64,000 nt of DNA, from assembly GCA_903858935.1 (NCBI GenBank), contig CAIOKO010000242.1, positions 1 through 64,000 of the forward strand, in the 5' to 3' direction. A program made the position numbers and the translations under genes. The notes below the pieces were generated by a model. That model searched no databases and was not told where the DNA came from. It saw only the letters and a program-made list of their open reading frames with translations. The stretch is from an uncultured Schlesneria sp. GTDB taxonomy: Bacteria > Planctomycetota > Planctomycetia > Planctomycetales > Planctomycetaceae. Shown one piece after another: positions 1-10,039 of the stretch. Position 1 is the stretch's first letter; each line of letters begins with the position of its first letter.

Positions 1-75
1 CAGCTGCTGGTTCAGCACCATACCCACTGCTTCTCGCTTGAATTCCGATGTGTGCTTGCGACGTTCTTTCGACAT
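1..75 (-). mobile_element. 5' end of an IS3-family-type transposase OrfA, truncated by the window edge
   Basis: Reverse complement of 1-75 reads MSKERRKHTSEFKREAVGMVLNQQL, typical of an IS3 OrfA N-terminus. A possible IS end (TGGACTTGCCCATG on minus) lies near 141. Confidence 0.75.
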
Positions 76-308
76 GCTCTGGACTCCTCGGGGTTAAGTT
101 TACTCGCTTTTCCCCGCGCCCACATTTCATGGGCAAGTCCAGTCCCTGAAATTTGAGGCAACTCGGTTTTTGTTGTGATTGTCGAGCGAATGCTAATTCT
201 CAACGCAACTTAAACAGGTCGATTGCGCTCCGTCACTTCCGGCGGAACGTCAACGCTCTGTTTCACTGACTGCTTTTAAACGTGTACGAAATCACAAAGG
301 AGACGCAA

Positions 309-1031
309 TTGAACATTCTAAAATCTGTATTTGTAGGCTTGGGGTTGGCCCTGGTACACCTGTCAGCGGTGCAGTCGGCATCGGCGGGGTTAATTGTCGA
401 CGGGACGATTTCAAGTGGCGAATGGACCGGAGCAACCACCGCCGCCATCCAAGGTGGTGGCACGGCGTATTTTAAAGCCGACACGAACTACGTCTATGCG
501 GCATTCGACGTTACCGGCTGGACATCGGCGATGGGGGCTGCTTCGCAAGGCAATCTCTTGGGATTTGGTGTGTGGGGAGCGAATAATGGCTACGGATCGT
601 CCAATGGCGTCGAGTTCCAACAGTCGACAACTCAGCAGGCTTGGGGAGGTAGCGCTCCTTCTGGAACGATGAATGGCTTGCTGTCGCGTTACGCGATCAA
701 CACCGTTGGTCAGGGCTCAATTCCCGCGGACCTTCTGGCGGCGGATTCGTTCGCCACGGGTCACCGCGTCTGGGAGGTACAGGCACCGATCAGTAGCATG
801 AATGTACACGCCGGGGATTCGATCTGGGCGATTGGTGGCATCAATTACAACGGTGTTGTACATTGGTATCCAGCTACCAAAACGTCAGGTTTTCCTTCTA
901 CCTACGTAGAAATTCCGGTTCAGGCAGCAGCAGCAGCACCAGTACCGGAGCCGGGCACGTTCGCCCTTGCCGCTCTTGGCGTGGCCGGAATAGTAATGGT
1001 TGCCCGGCGAAGGAAGGTTCGTCGCGCCTGA
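309..1031 (+). CDS. PEP-CTERM sorting domain protein (secreted)
   Basis: C-terminal VPEPGTFALAALGVAGIVMVARRRK, N-terminal signal-like segment, TTG start after GGAG (GTG at 282 is the alternative). Confidence 0.85.
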   Translation: MNILKSVFVGLGLALVHLSAVQSASAGLIVDGTISSGEWTGATTAAIQGGGTAYFKADTNYVYAAFDVTGWTSAMGAASQGNLLGFGVWGANNGYGSSNGVEFQQSTTQQAWGGSAPSGTMNGLLSRYAINTVGQGSIPADLLAADSFATGHRVWEVQAPISSMNVHAGDSIWAIGGINYNGVVHWYPATKTSGFPSTYVEIPVQAAAAAPVPEPGTFALAALGVAGIVMVARRRKVRRA

Positions 1032-1058
1032 CCCTCTGCCATTCTTGAGAAACAATTC

Positions 1059-1097
1059 AAAAGCCCCGTCCGGCCCTCTGGTCTGGTGGGGCTTTTT
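1059..1097 (+). terminator. Intrinsic terminator
   Basis: AAAAGCCCC...GGGGCTTTTT stem after the PEP-CTERM stop codon. Confidence 0.8.
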
Positions 1098-1111
1098 CGT
1101 TTCGTGATCGA

Positions 1112-1483
1112 CTATTCAGACACTTCCTGTCCTTCGTCGAATGGCTGTGCCGTTTTGCTCTTCGACAAAAGGAGCGTCACCAGTAGCGACGAGTCTTCAA
1201 TGCCCGTCAAGGAATGTGGAACACCTGCGGCAAGGTAAAGTAACTGCCAAGCAGTAAGTTCGTGCGTCGTACCTTCTGCGGTGAAGGCAACTCGACCTTC
1301 CATGCATTGCACCGTAATCTCGTTCGACGCCTTGTGGAGTGGAATTTCCTTGCCAGCGTGGATGACGAACCTTATTAACTCCAGATTGGCTGTTTTAACG
1401 ACAGTTGCCGTCTTGGAACCAGATAGAGCAACTCCAAGTGGCAATTTGATGATTTCATTGGGAGCCGCATGATGAATCGACAT
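1112..1483 (-). CDS. Small cupin-domain protein
   Basis: ORF from internal Met (MSIHHAAPNEIIKL...), cupin-like HKASNEITVQCMEGRVAF...YLAAGVPHSL; start overlaps the norB stop (TGATG). Confidence 0.75.
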   Translation of the reverse strand: MSIHHAAPNEIIKLPLGVALSGSKTATVVKTANLELIRFVIHAGKEIPLHKASNEITVQCMEGRVAFTAEGTTHELTAWQLLYLAAGVPHSLTGIEDSSLLVTLLLSKSKTAQPFDEGQEVSE

Positions 1484-3705
1484 CAAATTTTCCTTTTGAA
1501 CGAGTGTCCGGTTTTGAGTCCAGCCACGAAGATGACCAAGGCCACGGCACCCAGAAAAAAGATCGTGTCGCCGGGTACTCGCATCCATCGCAGTTGCTGC
1601 ATGATCGGTGTCTGCAAGAACTCGCTGCTTCGTGCGTACCAATAACCATGCTCGACTGACGCCCACGTCTGCATTAACCCGACTGGCAGCAGGCTAAGGA
1701 GACACATCATCATCAGGCCTCCGTTCAACGACCAGAATGAGAATCTCAACAAGCCGTCTTTCCATTCGACGCCGGGAATGAGGACTCGCAGGCATATCAG
1801 CATCAAACCGATCCCCAGCATTCCATAGACACCGAATAATGCAGCGTGACCGTGCAGTGGTGTCGTGTTGAGACCCTGCATGTAATACAGTGCAATCGGC
1901 GGGTTGATCATGAAGCCGAACAGTCCCGCTCCAATCATGTTCCAGAAGGCTACGGCCACAAAAAAGTAGATCGGCCACTTGTAACGTTGAACCCACGGTG
2001 ACGATCTGGAGTGTCGCAAATCCTCAATCGCATCGAAGCCGATGAGAACCAGTGGCACGACTTCCAACGCACTGAAAACTGAACCCCATGCCAACGCAAC
2101 GGGTGGGCTACCGGAAAAATAAAGGTGGTGACACGTCCCGATGATGCCACCTGACAGGTAGATTGTGGCTGACAAGAGTGCCGAAGCCGCAGCGATTCCC
2201 GGTCGAATCAGATTTAATCGCATGAAGATGAATGCGATGACTGTTGTGGCAAAGACTTCAAAAAATCCCTCCACCCAAAGATGGATCACTCACCACCGCC
2301 AATATTCGACTTTCGACAAGTGCGTGTGTTGGCCCCATGTGAGTCCCGCACCGTAAAAGAGGGCAATCGCTCCAGTGGAGACGGCCAATAAGGCCACAAG
2401 CTGCTTCTGCTCGCCCTCCTTTCGCAAAGCCGGTCTCAATGCACGAATCATCAAGAACAGCCAGAGCAGCAGCCCGGCAAATAAGGCAATCTGCCAGACA
2501 CGTCCCAAATCAACATATTCGTAGCCTTGATGTCCAAAATAGAATGACACGGTATCCGACATCTTGTTGTGAATACTCAACCACTCTCCGGTCAATGACC
2601 CACCGACAACAAGCAGCAATGCGAGAAACAGCACATTGACGCCGAAACGTTGCCCCTTCGGCTCCTGCTCGCTCACGAGTGGTCCGATGAACAGACCGGC
2701 TGCCAACCAGGCCGTAGCGATCCAGAATAGCCCCAATTGAACATGCCACGTTCGAGCCACGCTATATGGCAACCACTTCGAAAGCGGAATTCCATAAAAA
2801 CCATCGCCTTCGACACCGTAATGAGCGGTGATCACTCCCAAAAGCATTTGCAGAAGTATCAAAAGCGAAACGACCCAAAAGTATTTGACCGTTGCTTTCT
2901 GTGAAGGCGTGGCTTGCCAACTGTTGAGTGGATCTTCCCGTGGCGGGGCATGTTTTTCTTCCGCCTCTCGACGAGACGCGTACCACCATCCCATTGCCGA
3001 GATCCCTGCCAGCAACATGATGATGCTCACTCCCGTCCAAACGACGGCGTCTCCAGTGGGACGATTACTGACCAATGGCTCATAGGGCCAGTTGTTGGTG
3101 AAACTGATTGTTTCGTTGGGCCGATTCGTGGATGCAGCCCATGCGGTCCAAAAGAAGAACGCTGAAAGCTGACGCAAACGGATTGGATCAGTCACGGCTC
3201 CACGAGGAATCGCATAGTCGGTTTTTCCGTTGGAAAAAACGTCTGTGTAATGTGCCAAATTGGCTTCAAACGCCTCAGCACGTACCGGATCAATCGTGAG
3301 CGTCTGGTTTGATGGATCGTACGTGTTGGTTCGCATGATCGTCGTCAAACGACCAATCAGTTGCGACTGCTTCTCGTTGTCAATTTTCTGGAACTCATTA
3401 CCAAACTCATTCGTAGACCAGCGTTCCAGAATGAACGTGCATTCTCGATGCAGCCAGTCAGCAGTCCAGTCAGGAGCGACGTAACTTCCATGCCCCCAGA
3501 TCGAACCGACCTCCATACCTCCAAGTGTCTGCCAGACGTTCTGACCCGCTTGAATATCATTCGATTCAATGAGGACCTTGTTCTCGGTTGTCACCACGGT
3601 GTTAGCGATTGGCGGTGCTTCCTCGTAGATTCGAGTACCAATCCAGCCAAGAATCGTGAAGGACACCGTTAATACGAGTGCAAATGCGATCCACAGTCTT
3701 CTCAT
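1483..3705 (-). pseudogene. norB: Quinol-type nitric oxide reductase (NorB/qNOR) interrupted by one in-frame TGA at 2290-2292; segments 2290..3705 and 1483..2289 are in the same frame
   Basis: Two abutting ORFs in one frame read ...VEYWRW-TGA-VIHLWVEGFFEVFATTVIAF..., matching qNOR on both sides. May be a mutated gene, a recoded gene or a split protein. Confidence 0.85.
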
Positions 3706-3774
3706 GCGAGCGATCCTTTTTGAGGCAGTTGGGAGTTATGAGAAGGGGTTGTGAAACGACAGGCAACATGCGCC

Positions 3775-4359
3775 TTAAGCTGGAACGGAGTCCAGATAGT
3801 GGCGATTGATCAGGTCATTTTGCAGCCAAAGGAGTTTGCCAAAAGCACGCAACGTTGCCACTTCGACGGCTCGTTCGAGATTGAGTCCCAAGATCGAGTT
3901 TGTCAGAGCGTCAGCAACGAATCCCAGAAGGGCATTCATTTGAATAAGAGGGACATTGAGTTCCTTGGAACCGGCTTTCGGTGTGTGCATCTTTCCCACC
4001 ATATCCAGAAATTCGACCATCTTGCCGTCATAGGGCTTGGTGACGAGAGCGGCCAAGTACCGTGCAAGGTGTTCTTTTCGATATCGAATCATCTCATGGT
4101 CCAGCGTCAATTCGTCGTAATTCTTCGGGATGGCCCCTTCGTAGCCAGACTGCCGTGGTAGAAAGTGTCTCCACGTCGCATCGTAGGTGTGAAGTTTGTC
4201 GTAAACGGCGTCCACCAAACTCGGAACGAGTGGAGCAAGAACAGGAGCCGCTCCGTGAATCGCGGCGATGTCTTTCTCGCCGAATCCCATGAATTCGGCG
4301 AGGTACTGGAAGCGGTATCTAACGTCGGTGTCGAGTTGTTTTTCGTTAACGAGGATCAT
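3775..4359 (-). CDS. Protoglobin/globin-like heme protein
   Basis: MILVNEKQLDTDVRYRFQYLAEFMGFGEKDIAAIHGAAPVLAPLVPSLVDAVYDKLH...; conserved protoglobin-like helical pattern; RBS GGGA before ATG. Confidence 0.75.
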   Translation of the reverse strand: MILVNEKQLDTDVRYRFQYLAEFMGFGEKDIAAIHGAAPVLAPLVPSLVDAVYDKLHTYDATWRHFLPRQSGYEGAIPKNYDELTLDHEMIRYRKEHLARYLAALVTKPYDGKMVEFLDMVGKMHTPKAGSKELNVPLIQMNALLGFVADALTNSILGLNLERAVEVATLRAFGKLLWLQNDLINRHYLDSVPA

Positions 4360-4397
4360 TACATTCCCTCTGGGGAGATTTGCAGATGGCAGTAGGC

Positions 4398-4429
4398 CGA
4401 CGAATTGGATATATCTATCCAATTCGTCG
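4398..4429. promoter_or_regulatory. Perfect 14-bp dyad (4-nt spacer), candidate operator
   Basis: CGACGAATTGGATA-TATC-TATCCAATTCGTCG between divergent protoglobin and Rrf2 genes. Confidence 0.7.
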
Positions 4430-4443
4430 ACAGAGTAATATCG

Positions 4444-4473
4444 AAGCAATTGGATGTCAATGTCCAATTGCTT
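4444..4473. promoter_or_regulatory. Second dyad with the same AATTGGA/TCCAATT half-sites, candidate operator
   Basis: AAGCAATTGGA-N8-TCCAATTGCTT, immediately upstream of the Rrf2 start. Confidence 0.65.
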
Positions 4474-4487
4474 TAAGGGAAAACCTG

Positions 4488-4958
4488 ATGTTTACGCAAA
4501 CAGTCGAGTATGCATTGCGGATCGTCGTCCATTTGGCGGATAAATCGCCTGAATCCAGGACAACTGTTGAGATTGCTGAGGCCACTCGCATCCCCAAGGC
4601 ATATCTGTCAAAAGTGATTCAAGGTTTGGTGCGGGCTTCGATCATTCAGTCTAATCGTGGATACGGAGGAGGAGTCAAATTGCTTAAGGCTCCCAAGGAT
4701 CTTACGATTCTGGATGTTGTGAACGCTGTTGAACCAATTAAAAGGATTCAATTTTGTCCCCTCGGATTGAAATCACACGGAATCGATCTATGCCCTTTGC
4801 ATAAAAGAATGGATAACGCTTTGGCATCAGTTGAAGATGCATTGAGACACACAACGCTTGCGGAAGTTTTGTCTGAGCCGACGAACAGTCATCCATTGTG
4901 TGAGACAGCCGATTGCATCCCCAAGTCACTCAGGCCAGGTCGTCACAGTAAACCCTAG
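4488..4958 (+). CDS. Rrf2-family (NsrR/IscR-like) transcriptional regulator
   Basis: MFTQTVEYALRIVVHLADKSPESRTTVEIAEATRIPKAYLSKVIQGLVRASIIQSNRGYGGGVKLL; Cys cluster QFCPLGLKSHGIDLCPLHKRMD. Confidence 0.9.
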   Translation: MFTQTVEYALRIVVHLADKSPESRTTVEIAEATRIPKAYLSKVIQGLVRASIIQSNRGYGGGVKLLKAPKDLTILDVVNAVEPIKRIQFCPLGLKSHGIDLCPLHKRMDNALASVEDALRHTTLAEVLSEPTNSHPLCETADCIPKSLRPGRHSKP

Positions 4959-5334
4959 TCTCAGATTGATTTGCCACATTCCGACAACACTCATTTCGGA
5001 AACACCGTGGGGACACTGTGCGGCAGCACAAGCCGGAGGATTGTAGCGAATGCAAGTTTCGTACAAGGTAAGATTTAGCCAATCGCGTTGGCCCCGCGTG
5101 ATGCGTTGCCAAGGCCTAATCCACGTTGCGCCGAAGAGGCAAACCTGACCGTCAGAAATGCGATGACGGTACCGTCATCATCGAAGATCGTCGCGGTATT
5201 TCGTTCCAAACCTTAGTCCCCGTTTGACGCCGATCTCTCGGTTTCGCAGTATGTTGGGCCATTTCCCAACTACGCCGCCGGCGGGCCGTGCCTGTATGAG
5301 CAAGCTCGACTTCGAGCGCCGTCCGGAGTCACAA

Positions 5335-6252
5335 TCAAAATAACGGATTTGCCTTGTCCGGCTGCTTCCGACAACGCCAGCGATACCCGATCAGGCCCGC
5401 CGCTCCCAAGCCGATGAGCATCATACTGGACGGCTCGGGGACTGCGGACGGCTCGATGGCAAGGAAAATCGGCCCGTGAAAGCCTGTGTAGTTGCTGACG
5501 AGTTGTCCGGAGGAATTGAACTCACTCACCTCATCCGCACGGAAGAGGGCGACGAAGAGGTTGCCGCTCGAATCGAAAGCGAGGCCATAGGGGGCAGAAG
5601 TCACCGAAGCGAACGGAGTCACTGTTCCGTCGGCCGTCACCTTGTACACTTCGTCATTGGATCCGCTTGAGACGTAGAGGTTGCCGCTTTGATCAAAAGC
5701 GATCCCGGTGGGGCTGGAAATGGATGCGAAGAGGCTGGAAACGCCGGTGTTCGGATCCACCTTGCTTAAGGTATTTGCGCCGTAGTCAGTGACGTAGAGG
5801 CTACCATTGTTGAAGGCGAGGCCATACGGAGTTTGAAACCCGCTGGTGAAGTTGAGGGTGACGGAGCCGGAGGGCGTCACCTTGCTCACCTGGTGGTTAC
5901 CGTAGTAGTTGGCAACATACAGGTTGCCGCTCGAATCGAAAGTGATGCCCGAGGCATTATTAAACCCAGTCGCAAAGACGCTGACTGTCCCGCTGGGCGT
6001 CACTTTACTGACCGAGCCTGACGTCACGCTGTTGACAACGAACAGGTTGCCTGAGGGGTCGAAGGCGAGGCCATAGGGCGTATCGGTCGATGCGAACGGG
6101 GTGATTGTACCACTCGGGGGTGTGAGCTTGACCACTGTATTATCCCCGCTGTTACTGACGTACAAAGTGTTTGCACGCGCCGTAGAAGTCAGAATCGCCG
6201 CTAACACCAAGCATTGGATAACAATTCGCTGAGTACCTTGAGTCATCTTCAT
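5335..6252 (-). CDS. PEP-CTERM protein with NHL/SMP-30-like beta-propeller repeats
   Basis: Repeated units (PYGLAFDPSGNLFV, GITFDSSGNLYVA, GIAFDQSGNLYVS) and C-terminal VPEPSSMMLIGLGAAGLIGYRWRCRK. Confidence 0.85.
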   Translation of the reverse strand: MKMTQGTQRIVIQCLVLAAILTSTARANTLYVSNSGDNTVVKLTPPSGTITPFASTDTPYGLAFDPSGNLFVVNSVTSGSVSKVTPSGTVSVFATGFNNASGITFDSSGNLYVANYYGNHQVSKVTPSGSVTLNFTSGFQTPYGLAFNNGSLYVTDYGANTLSKVDPNTGVSSLFASISSPTGIAFDQSGNLYVSSGSNDEVYKVTADGTVTPFASVTSAPYGLAFDSSGNLFVALFRADEVSEFNSSGQLVSNYTGFHGPIFLAIEPSAVPEPSSMMLIGLGAAGLIGYRWRCRKQPDKANPLF

Positions 6253-6593
6253 TTCCTTCTTGTTCATCCACATCAATTGCATCCAATGTCCGATCGACAC
6301 CGTACTGGGATTGCAATGTCGCATCAAGCAACTGCCGACTGGTTCTCGACGGTAACAAGGTAACGAAATATGAAAGGCGTGAGGAACCACGGAACCCCGG
6401 GGACAATGCAATCCCATCAAAACGCGACTATTTGTCGCACGCGAATTTCGAACGCAGGTTGCGGAAAAGGGCATAATTCCAATTAACGGCCAAAAAAACG
6501 TTGAACGAACGGTTTCGTTTCCAAAACCCGAACCAAGGCAATGAAATCGCCGAACAATTCGGTCAACGCGAGGCGAAGACGCCCGCGTTACCT

Positions 6594-7397
6594 TTAGCGT
6601 TCGAGTTTCGCCAGCAGCGGTAGTTCTGCTCTTGAAGAAACGACCACGCCGCCCGGTTTCTCGATCGTTACGGCAAACATGTAGGCGTTTTCAACGTGCA
6701 ACTTCGCGTGTATTGGAACAATCACGATCCCAGTCGAACTGACATCAAACACACCTCCATCGATAGGCGTTTCGGCGCTCTGGTTATGATCGAAGATCCA
6801 AAGTTGATACTGCTTGAGCGTCGGGTTATTGACGGTGAGTCCTCGGAATCGCATGAATCCTCGTTGCTGTGAAGGACTCCAGACAACATCGCCTTCGACA
6901 TTCGGTATCGGTGTTGGTCCATCGGTCCATGGGGCCTGCACAAGGTCATTCGCTGATGAGATGAATTTGTCGCGTTGTTGCGTGACGTCGAGCGAGGCGA
7001 CTTTCAACGGTTCTCTCTGGCCGGACGTGAAAAGAGTCAGAACAGTAATTGCCATGCAGGCTGCCGCGACCGCCCAGGGAATCTTGCTGGATCGAACCAA
7101 AGCAGGCTTTATCACAGTGGGTTTGTGATCGGGCGGCAAGGCCTGAATTGTCAGCTCTTCGAACGCTCGCGAGCGAATGACCTGTCGCAGATGATCTGGG
7201 AGTGGCATTGAGGTTGGATCCGACCACGCAATATCAAGTGATGCGACCACAGATGCAAGGAGCTCGGACTGTTCGACTGGCATCGTCTGCGCCAATTTGT
7301 CGAACTCGGTTTCTTCTTCGGAAGAAAGCCCGAACAGCAATCGCGTAATTTGCAGATCTTCCCAGCGATCCGCGTCTGATTGTCCCGAACTGTTCAC
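6594..7397 (-). CDS. Anti-sigma-K factor RskA-like protein
   Basis: N-terminal LLFGLSSEEETEFDKLAQ, one TM segment, RskA-like C-terminal domain (QLWIFDHNQSAETPIDGGVFDV); overlaps the ECF sigma gene by 4 nt. Confidence 0.8.
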   Translation of the reverse strand: MNSSGQSDADRWEDLQITRLLFGLSSEEETEFDKLAQTMPVEQSELLASVVASLDIAWSDPTSMPLPDHLRQVIRSRAFEELTIQALPPDHKPTVIKPALVRSSKIPWAVAAACMAITVLTLFTSGQREPLKVASLDVTQQRDKFISSANDLVQAPWTDGPTPIPNVEGDVVWSPSQQRGFMRFRGLTVNNPTLKQYQLWIFDHNQSAETPIDGGVFDVSSTGIVIVPIHAKLHVENAYMFAVTIEKPGGVVVSSRAELPLLAKLER

Positions 7398-8044
7398 AGT
7401 TGAACGGCCCCCTCCGCATGAAGTCGGCTCCCAACCTGCATACAGTTGCGTAGCTGCGTAAGAGCCCGTCGGATCAGTGATTTCACCGTCCCCAAAGGAG
7501 AACCAGTTTGTTCGGCAATTCGTGCATGTGTTAAGCCATGGTAGATCGAGAGTTCCAGCATGTTTCGCTCATTCTGCCGCAGTTTTTCCAGGCACTCAGT
7601 CGCTCGAATCCCCTCCTCAGCTAACTCAAGTTGTGGATAAGACTGAGGCGCCGCATACTCAACGTTCATTTCATCGATTGATTGATGTTCGGGGTTGCGA
7701 CGCAATTTTCGCCGCCGGTCGATCAAACGTCGACGGGCCAGCGTGGCGATGAACGTTGTCTCCGATCCAAGTTCTTCACGAAATCGGCCCGCACTTCGCC
7801 ACAGGTCTACGAAAATCTCTTGAACGGCGTCCTCCGCGTCTGACTTCGTGGGAGAAAGCCGACACGCGAGCGACCAGACAAGTCCACCATACCTGTCGAG
7901 GCATTCATCAATTGCAATTGTCTCGCCTTGGGCAACGCGGGGAAGTATCGGAACCTGCAATTTCATCTCCCCAATTTTCACGTAACGAAGAGAGGCCGGC
8001 ATCGCTGCCGACCTCACTGTTTCGATATCGGTCTGCAGAAGCAC
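7394..8044 (-). CDS. ECF RNA polymerase sigma factor
   Basis: Sigma70 regions 2 and 4 (DAEDAVQEIFVDLWRSAGRF; LSIYHGLTHARIAEQTGSPLGTVKSLIRRAL). Confidence 0.92.
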   Translation of the reverse strand: MLLQTDIETVRSAAMPASLRYVKIGEMKLQVPILPRVAQGETIAIDECLDRYGGLVWSLACRLSPTKSDAEDAVQEIFVDLWRSAGRFREELGSETTFIATLARRRLIDRRRKLRRNPEHQSIDEMNVEYAAPQSYPQLELAEEGIRATECLEKLRQNERNMLELSIYHGLTHARIAEQTGSPLGTVKSLIRRALTQLRNCMQVGSRLHAEGAVQL

Positions 8045-8047
8045 AGA

Positions 8048-8536
8048 CTATTTGGGAATAATCACGGTGTCGATCACGTGGATGACCCCGTTGGTGCATT
8101 CAATGTCGGCTTTCGCGACGGTTGCTCCGTCGACCATAACCTTACCATCTTTCACAGCGATTTTCACTGATGAGCCTTGCACCGTCTTTGCTTCGGACAA
8201 CTTGACGACGTCTTTCGCCATGACTTTTCCGGAGACGACGTGGTAGGTCAGAATGGCAGCGAGCTTCTTCTTGTTCTCTGGTTTCAACAGCGATTCCAGG
8301 GTTTCTTTTGGAAGCTTAGCAAATGCTTCGTCCGTTGGAGCGAAAACCGTAAACGGACCCTTGCCCTTCAGCGTTTCGACAAGGTCAGCAGCTTTCACTG
8401 CAGCAACCAGCGTCTTAAAGCTACCTGCCGCAACGGCGGTGTCGACAATGTCTTGAGGCTTGTCTTCGGCATGGACGACGACGGAAACACTCAACGCCAA
8501 CACAAGGGTGAGCGTGCGAACTGAAAATGTCTTCAT
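8048..8536 (-). CDS. Secreted fasciclin (FAS1) domain protein
   Basis: Signal peptide followed by [37 protein letters not shown]...[10 protein letters not shown]...[14 protein letters not shown]. Confidence 0.95.
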   Translation of the reverse strand: MKTFSVRTLTLVLALSVSVVVHAEDKPQDIVDTAVAAGSFKTLVAAVKAADLVETLKGKGPFTVFAPTDEAFAKLPKETLESLLKPENKKKLAAILTYHVVSGKVMAKDVVKLSEAKTVQGSSVKIAVKDGKVMVDGATVAKADIECTNGVIHVIDTVIIPK

Positions 8537-8998
8537 TGAGGGACTTTCTTCGAGGTTTTGAGAAAATTTCGGAGTTCAATTTCGGCATCGCGACACACCT
8601 TTAAGGGCTAGCTCAACATACCCTTCGCAGGGATTGACGCACTGGATTCAAAAAAAGTCCCGATTTACAAGAATTAATCTTTTTTGAGAAACAAAAAGAA
8701 AATCACGTTTGTTCGTTTCGATTCCAACGACAGTAAAACTGTACTGAAAGCAAAACCCGACCAGTTGTCGCAGGCCAATACCGATCCTAAGCTATTTAAT
8801 AATTCAGAATTGCGGCGATGTTCAATGAAGTTACGATGAGTTCGCCGACTCGTTCAAACTTTCGAGTACTCGGAAAGCGCTTCATCCCTTTTGCCCAATT
8901 TACGCCCGTGTGATGGCAGCGGTTGCCATCAGTCGATCAGCTAAACTTTGTGCCTCGTGTTCGAAAGGCCTTTTCCCTGGCAAGTTTCAGTCCGTCGG

Positions 8999-9991
8999 TT
9001 ACTGCTCAAACGTAACAACTTGGCCATCGCTTCGATCGCTGAGCGATCGCCAGGTCGCCAGGTTGATTGAGTTACTGATCGCGCGCACCGAGCCGTCCAT
9101 CAGAAGTATGTGAACTACTTGTGTGTGGTAACTCCTTGCTGTGACGGCGGCATATGTTGGATCGGTCTTTGAATCGGCTTCTTCGTACGACGTGAAATCA
9201 ATATCGTACGACTTGCCTCCATCGGTATGCGGAATCACAGTGTTGGGAGTAAACGCGCTTGTGAACCCGTCTTGATGGACGCGGCCTTCAACCCATTCTG
9301 TATGACCATTGTGATCTTCAAATTCGCCTCCAGAGATCATGCCGATTTGCGACGGCGACGTGGGTGGCGTCGCGGTTTGGCCGCCTGTGTTTGCGAGCAT
9401 GGGCTGAAAAGCCTTCGCCTCGCTAAATCCGATGGTGTTACTCATTCCATCCAGGATATCTCGTTCGGACAAACGGCTGTTCGGATAGAAGATTCCCTGG
9501 CCTCCTTGTCCATTCAAAGGATTGTAAACGAACCAGGTCCCGTAGTTGCCGACATAATTCAAGGGATACTGCCCGCTGCCATCATCAGGGTTTTCGACAT
9601 TGAGACGATCTTTTGTTTCACTGGGACACATATAGACTGCAATTCGTTGCATTCCGACAGCCTTTTGCTGCCCTCTGATCGTTTGGGAAAAATCGATCTG
9701 GTACATCAGGTTGGCTTGATCAACATACGGAAGGAGTCGCGCTTGCGGACCCCATTCACCGAACCTGCTACCGTCCAGCGTTAAACAAATTCCGGGAGGG
9801 TAAACGGAATGGGTTGCCGCATAGTTGTGAAGCGCTAAGCCAATTTGCTTGAGATTGTTTCGGCATTGCGTACGTCGTGCTGCTTCGCGTGCCTGTTGCA
9901 CGGCAGGCAACAGCAAGGCAATCAATACCGCTATGATGGCGATGGTGACCAGAAGTTCAACAAGAGTGAAGCCACGCTTTGACTTGATCAC
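8999..9991 (-). CDS. DUF1559 domain protein with type IV pilin-like methylation motif
   Basis: [56 protein letters not shown]-terminal [12 protein letters not shown] start after GAAAGGGG. Confidence 0.92.
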   Translation of the reverse strand: MIKSKRGFTLVELLVTIAIIAVLIALLLPAVQQAREAARRTQCRNNLKQIGLALHNYAATHSVYPPGICLTLDGSRFGEWGPQARLLPYVDQANLMYQIDFSQTIRGQQKAVGMQRIAVYMCPSETKDRLNVENPDDGSGQYPLNYVGNYGTWFVYNPLNGQGGQGIFYPNSRLSERDILDGMSNTIGFSEAKAFQPMLANTGGQTATPPTSPSQIGMISGGEFEDHNGHTEWVEGRVHQDGFTSAFTPNTVIPHTDGGKSYDIDFTSYEEADSKTDPTYAAVTARSYHTQVVHILLMDGSVRAISNSINLATWRSLSDRSDGQVVTFEQ

Positions 9992-10039
9992 AAATAAAAC
10001 CCCTTTCGGGCAGATTTCATTAATTGGTTGACGCCCATT

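Noticed and set aside
1483-3705. Genome-wide reassignment of TGA to Trp as explanation for the split norB
   Set aside because: Many intact genes here end in TGA (e.g. the PEP-CTERM gene at 1029-1031 and the leu leader) and use TGG for Trp, so TGA functions as stop.
6565-6589. Hairpin AACGCGAGGCG-AAGA-CGCCCGCGTT as a fifth copy of the double-hairpin family
   Set aside because: Shares only the AAGA loop; stem sequence and length differ, so it is more likely a simple terminator-like hairpin after the RskA gene.
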